In this document: positions 60,977 through 64,000 of the stretch, one piece after another
Numbering within the stretch: position 1 is the first letter of the stretch
Layout: every line of letters starts with the position of its first letter
DNA from: Spirosoma rhododendri
GTDB taxonomy: Bacteria; Bacteroidota; Bacteroidia; Cytophagales; Spirosomataceae
NCBI RefSeq assembly: GCF_012849055.1
Contig: NZ_CP051677.1
Span: 1,116,001 to 1,180,000, forward strand
DNA: 64,000 nucleotides
Reading direction: 5' to 3'
Notes under the pieces: generated by a model
Told to the model about the DNA's origin: nothing
What the model saw: the letters and a program-made list of their open reading frames with translations, nothing else
The model's database searches: none
Translations under genes and position numbers: made by a program

Positions 60977-61603
60977 ATGCTTATCTACAGCCAGATAACG
61001 TTTCAGGAACTACGTCATCGGTTTGGTATTACCGTTGAAAACGAATCGTTTCTACCACCGGTCACGCCAGTTGCGTTGCCTGACTGGCTGCGCGCCTATC
61101 TGGCCATCAATCAACTGTCGCCAGCACTGGCCAAATCCGAGAAAGCGGTATCGGAGATGCTAATTGCGCCCGTTCTGTCGGCGGTGAAAGAGAACAATCT
61201 CGACAAAATCGCGCTGTTCTCCGGCGAAGCCCTAACGTTACCGGGTGAGCTATCCGGCATCTGTGATTTCATCATTGCAGCCAATCCAAAAGCTTTTTTA
61301 CCAGAGCCACCTATCATGGTATTGGTCGAAGCAAAGCGTCAGGACTTGTACAGCGGTATTCCGCAGTGCGTAGGTGAAATGCTGGCAGCCCGAAGTACGA
61401 ATGAGCGAGTCAATATTGATTTTGATGCTGTTTACGGCTGCGTTACAACGGGTAACGAGTGGCTTTTTCTACAACTAAACGGAAACCGTGCCATCACCGA
61501 TCCGACTATTCTATACTATCCCGAACTAGAAAAAGTACTGGGTGTATTTCAGTGGATAATTAGTCAGTTTACTGTCAAATCCGCAGAAATACGGGCCAAG
61601 TAG
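60977..61603 (+). CDS. Candidate PD-(D/E)XK nuclease
   Basis: 208 residues, no signal peptide. The motif pattern of PD-(D/E)XK endonucleases is visible: an N-terminal helix with EKAVSEMLIAPVL (Glu57 or Glu60), Asp97 in SGICDFII, Glu118 and Lys120 in MVLVEAKRQDL, and Gln130 in a following helix (IPQCVGEMLAA). Spacing (D-x20-ExK) is right. No full family name was recognised. It follows the SWIM-SNF2 gene by 13 bases. If catalytic, the pair could be a helicase-nuclease system, but transmembrane or HNH alternatives are not suggested by the sequence. Confidence 0.65.
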   Translation: MLIYSQITFQELRHRFGITVENESFLPPVTPVALPDWLRAYLAINQLSPALAKSEKAVSEMLIAPVLSAVKENNLDKIALFSGEALTLPGELSGICDFIIAANPKAFLPEPPIMVLVEAKRQDLYSGIPQCVGEMLAARSTNERVNIDFDAVYGCVTTGNEWLFLQLNGNRAITDPTILYYPELEKVLGVFQWIISQFTVKSAEIRAK

Positions 61604-61665
61604 AGCGATAGATACGCTCAGCCGGACTCGCTTGTTTTTGACTGTAACCTAAATTGGTTGAATTC

Positions 61666-61695
61666 ATTCAATGAATTAACGTTAATTCGTTGAAT
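61666..61695. promoter_or_regulatory. 30-bp palindrome upstream of the Gfo/Idh gene
   Basis: A dyad centred between 61680 and 61681 with a perfect 16-bp core (GAATTAACGTTAATTC) and one mismatch pair in the outer 14 bases. It lies 109 bases before the ATG at 61804. Its continuous AT-rich symmetry suits a repressor operator better than a hairpin (no loop). The cognate regulator is unknown. Confidence 0.45.
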
Positions 61696-61803
61696 TGGGC
61701 TGGATACGTACCCTGACTTTGCTCTGTAGCTTTATCCAAAGAATACTTCGTAGGTAAAGTTAGTGGTGCACGATGCTTTTACGGATGTACGACATCCGAT
61801 AGC

Positions 61804-63225
61804 ATGACCTCAACGCGACGTTCCTTTATCAAGACCCTTTCGGCGGCTTCTGCATTGGCGGCAGTACCCGCCATCCCCGGCTTTGCCTACATCCCGAACC
61901 TGAAAAAAATTGCGCCCAGCGACAAGATTCGACTGGCGACGATTGGCATGGGTATTCAGGGAAATTTCGACACACTGGCCGCGTTGAAGACGCCCGGCGT
62001 CGAACTGGTGGCCGTGGCCGATCTGTACGACGGGCGGCTCGAACACGCCAAGACGGCGTTCGGTAAAGACAAAGCCCTGTTTACGACCCGTGACTACCGC
62101 GAAATTCTGGCCCGCCCCGACGTCGACGCGGTAATCGTCGTAGTACCCGACCATTGGCACGATCACATCACGATCGCGGCTCTGAACGCGGGCAAACACG
62201 TGTACTGCGAGAAACCGATGGTGCAGCACCTTAACGAAGGCAAAGCCGTCATCAACGCGTGGAAGAAGTCGGGTAAGACGATGCAGGTGGGCAGTCAGCG
62301 GATCAGCAGCGCAGCTTTTCAGGAAGCCAAGCGTATGGTGCAGGCAGGCGACATTGGGGAGATTAATTACATCGAATCCAACAACGATCGGTTCAGCGCC
62401 ATCGGAGCCTGGAACTACTCGGTACCACCCGATGCTTCAACCCAAACCGTCGACTGGGACCGGTTTCTCGGTGATGCGCCAAAACGTCCGTTCGACGCTA
62501 ACCGTTTTTTCCGCTGGCGCAACTACCGCGACTACGGTACCGGCGTCGCGGGCGACCTATTCGTTCACCTGATTACGGGCGTACATTACGTTACGAATAC
62601 GCTGGGGCCGACCCGTATTTTTTCGTCGGGAAATCTGGCGTACTGGAAGGAAGGGCGCGACGTGCCCGACATCATGACGAGCATTATGGACTACCCCAAA
62701 ACGGCAGAACATAATGCCTTCCAGATGGTGCTGCGGGTCAACTTTGCCAACGCGGGACGTATTAACGACGTGACGCGCATCATCGGCAATGAGGGACAGA
62801 TTGAGTTCTCGGAAAACAACCTGATCCTGACCAAGAAGAAGCTGCCCGTCGCGCCCGGCTACGGCGGCTACGACAGTTTCTTTACGTTCACCGAACCCGT
62901 GCAGCAGGAATTCGTCAAGCAGTACGACGCCAAATACCCGCCCGATACGCGTAAGGCTGAACCCGTACAAGAGGTCAAATTTGAGTCGCCGAAGGACGAC
63001 GATCCGCACGCCAATCACTTCGCCGATTTTTTCAAGAATGTTCGCGAAGGCAGTCAGGGTACGATCGAAGACCCCGTTTTCGGCTTCCGGGCCGCGGCCC
63101 CGGTGCTGGCCTGCAACGAAAGCTACTTTACGCAGAAAGTCGTTGACTGGGACCCGGTTACGATGACACAAACAAATGCCGCTACGAAAGCACCACAAAA
63201 GGTGATGGCGAAAAAGAAGAAATAG
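61804..63225 (+). CDS. Tat-exported Gfo/Idh/MocA-family oxidoreductase
   Basis: 473 residues. The N terminus has a twin-arginine motif (STRRSFIKTL) and hydrophobic stretch, then the Rossmann region (IRLATIGMGIQGNFDTLAAL), VVVPDHWHDHITIAAL and the family's EKPM with the conserved Lys (residue about 139). The C-terminal half carries a NAD-dependent dehydrogenase-type domain. These exported members act on sugars or glycosides; the substrate is unknown. A basic Lys-rich tail ends the protein. A strong terminator follows. Confidence 0.9.
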   Translation: MTSTRRSFIKTLSAASALAAVPAIPGFAYIPNLKKIAPSDKIRLATIGMGIQGNFDTLAALKTPGVELVAVADLYDGRLEHAKTAFGKDKALFTTRDYREILARPDVDAVIVVVPDHWHDHITIAALNAGKHVYCEKPMVQHLNEGKAVINAWKKSGKTMQVGSQRISSAAFQEAKRMVQAGDIGEINYIESNNDRFSAIGAWNYSVPPDASTQTVDWDRFLGDAPKRPFDANRFFRWRNYRDYGTGVAGDLFVHLITGVHYVTNTLGPTRIFSSGNLAYWKEGRDVPDIMTSIMDYPKTAEHNAFQMVLRVNFANAGRINDVTRIIGNEGQIEFSENNLILTKKKLPVAPGYGGYDSFFTFTEPVQQEFVKQYDAKYPPDTRKAEPVQEVKFESPKDDDPHANHFADFFKNVREGSQGTIEDPVFGFRAAAPVLACNESYFTQKVVDWDPVTMTQTNAATKAPQKVMAKKKK

Positions 63226-63242
63226 CGAACAGTATGTTGTTG

Positions 63243-63275
63243 GTAAGGCGGGGCCACTGCTCCGCCTTACTTTTT
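63243..63275 (+). terminator. Terminator after the oxidoreductase gene
   Basis: A perfect 9-bp stem (GTAAGGCGG/CCGCCTTAC) with a 10-base loop followed by T5. It ends 4 bases before the next ATG. Confidence 0.82.
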
Positions 63276-63279
63276 GTAT

Positions 63280-63939
63280 ATGCCCCCAAAACGCTGGCTT
63301 TGGCCGACGCTCGCTCTGTTACTAATTGGCTGGATCGCCGTTGATCTGTCCGTTCCCCGCAAACACAGCATCCGACAGTTTGACCCGTTGGCCGTCGCCC
63401 GGCTCGAAACGGCGATGTGGCGGTCGTATTATGACAAGAATCCGGTATTGCTGTTCTGGCAGTTGGCGGGCGGGTTACGGCAACAATTTCACGCACCATT
63501 CTGGCGGTCGTTCGGGCTGGGTTTTCAGGCAACCAAAGCGGCTTTCGTGTTCAAACGCGGTCAGTCGAACGCCGATTATCAGCAGGCCCTTCCGGAGCTG
63601 ACGACCTACTACCACAACATTCAGGAACTGACGGCCGAACCGTTCACAATACCCGACATGGCTCGCGAAGAGCTCAACTGGTGGATCGTCCATCGGCAGC
63701 GCGACCGCTATTCGTATGCCGACCTCGCCAACGCCCTCGACACCACGGCCGCCGTGCTGTACCGACAACCGGCGTCGTCATTCACCCGGTACGGACAACT
63801 ACGGGCCGAAGCCATGCGCCTGTGCGACGAAGCCGGGCGTGGTGCTACCGAGGCCGACTGGCAGCGCATCGAACACGTACTAAACCAGGCATGGGGCGAA
63901 TTACACCGGGTCGTAGTGGTAAAATCGGCAAATCAATAG
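63280..63939 (+). CDS. Uncharacterised membrane-anchored protein
   Basis: 219 residues from ATG 63280 (a TTG at 63274 lies inside the terminator tail). One N-terminal hydrophobic anchor (WLWPTLALLLIGWIAVDL), then a helical, mostly soluble part with TAMWRSYYDKNPVLLFWQLA, REELNWWIVHRQRD and a C-terminal helical pair. I recognise no motif or catalytic signature. It is preceded by a strong terminator, so it probably has its own promoter, though none was identified. Confidence 0.7.
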   Translation: MPPKRWLWPTLALLLIGWIAVDLSVPRKHSIRQFDPLAVARLETAMWRSYYDKNPVLLFWQLAGGLRQQFHAPFWRSFGLGFQATKAAFVFKRGQSNADYQQALPELTTYYHNIQELTAEPFTIPDMAREELNWWIVHRQRDRYSYADLANALDTTAAVLYRQPASSFTRYGQLRAEAMRLCDEAGRGATEADWQRIEHVLNQAWGELHRVVVVKSANQ

Positions 63940-63952
63940 ACCAGCATCGGCG

Positions 63953-64000
63953 GTTTACAGTTTATAGATCACGGTTTACGGTGGCCACCGTGGCGCGGTC
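63953..64000. repeat. Start of a possible intergenic repeat cut by the window edge
   Basis: Words GGTTTACAG and GGTTTACGG are repeated 21 bases apart, and GGTGGCCACC is a perfect 10-bp palindrome. The other arm, if it exists, lies outside the window. Confidence 0.3.

Overview
The window (about 55% G+C) looks like chromosome of a Bacteroidota bacterium of the order Cytophagales, probably close to Spirosoma. The signs are a giant surface protein with PKD-like domains and a gliding-type C-terminal sorting domain paired with a PorP/SprF protein (type IX secretion), promoters of the Bacteroidota form (TTG, 19-20 bp, TAnnTTTG), and many lipoproteins and outer-membrane barrels. The genus is inference; no rRNA is present.

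Layout. 1-14.9 kb: accessory and envelope genes: a truncated pentapeptide-type repeat protein, a lipoprotein, two Tat-type ferritin-like proteins, an MsbA-type ABC exporter with a glycosyltransferase, a secreted amidohydrolase, a decayed toxin-antitoxin locus, and an operon of two outer-membrane barrels, a GDPD-like lipoprotein and a metallophosphoesterase. 15-20.2 kb: initiator tRNA, era, der, an EamA transporter, an ArsR-type regulator and ruvB. 20.4-25.3 kb: the large T9SS-type protein divergent from its PorP/SprF partner. 25.4-37.7 kb: housekeeping genes (lysC, dxs, two rhomboids, mutL, lpdA, prfB with a programmed frameshift, lhgO) with a vapBC-like pair.

37.7-56.5 kb is a nitrogen-assimilation cluster. 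A TrpD-like phosphoribosyltransferase homologue and cobA (siroheme precursor) diverge from nirBD. Then come a NarX-like orphan histidine kinase, an alginate-export-type porin, an NrtA/B/D-type ABC transporter directly followed by cyanase (the order of cyanobacterial cynABDS), a NarK-type nitrate transporter, a nitrate reductase fused to its own NAD(P)H-FAD-[2Fe-2S] module, and a sulfite/nitrite-reductase-like protein that lacks the siroheme cysteines and carries a C-terminal rubredoxin domain. Nitrate would enter by NarK, be reduced by the fused reductase, then go to ammonium by NirBD with CobA-derived siroheme. Cyanate would give ammonia through CynS. Two AT-rich regions, upstream of nirB and of the porin/ABC operon, share several sequence words that may be operators.

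56.5-61.6 kb: a second PIN toxin-antitoxin pair, then a SWIM-SNF2 helicase with a small PD-(D/E)XK-like nuclease, a possible uncharacterised defence or DNA-processing pair. 61.8 kb to the end: a Tat-exported Gfo/Idh/MocA oxidoreductase and an uncharacterised membrane-anchored protein.

The intergenic spaces are rich in long, near-perfect inverted repeats, most of them different in sequence. I saw no CRISPR array, insertion sequence, prophage or rRNA.
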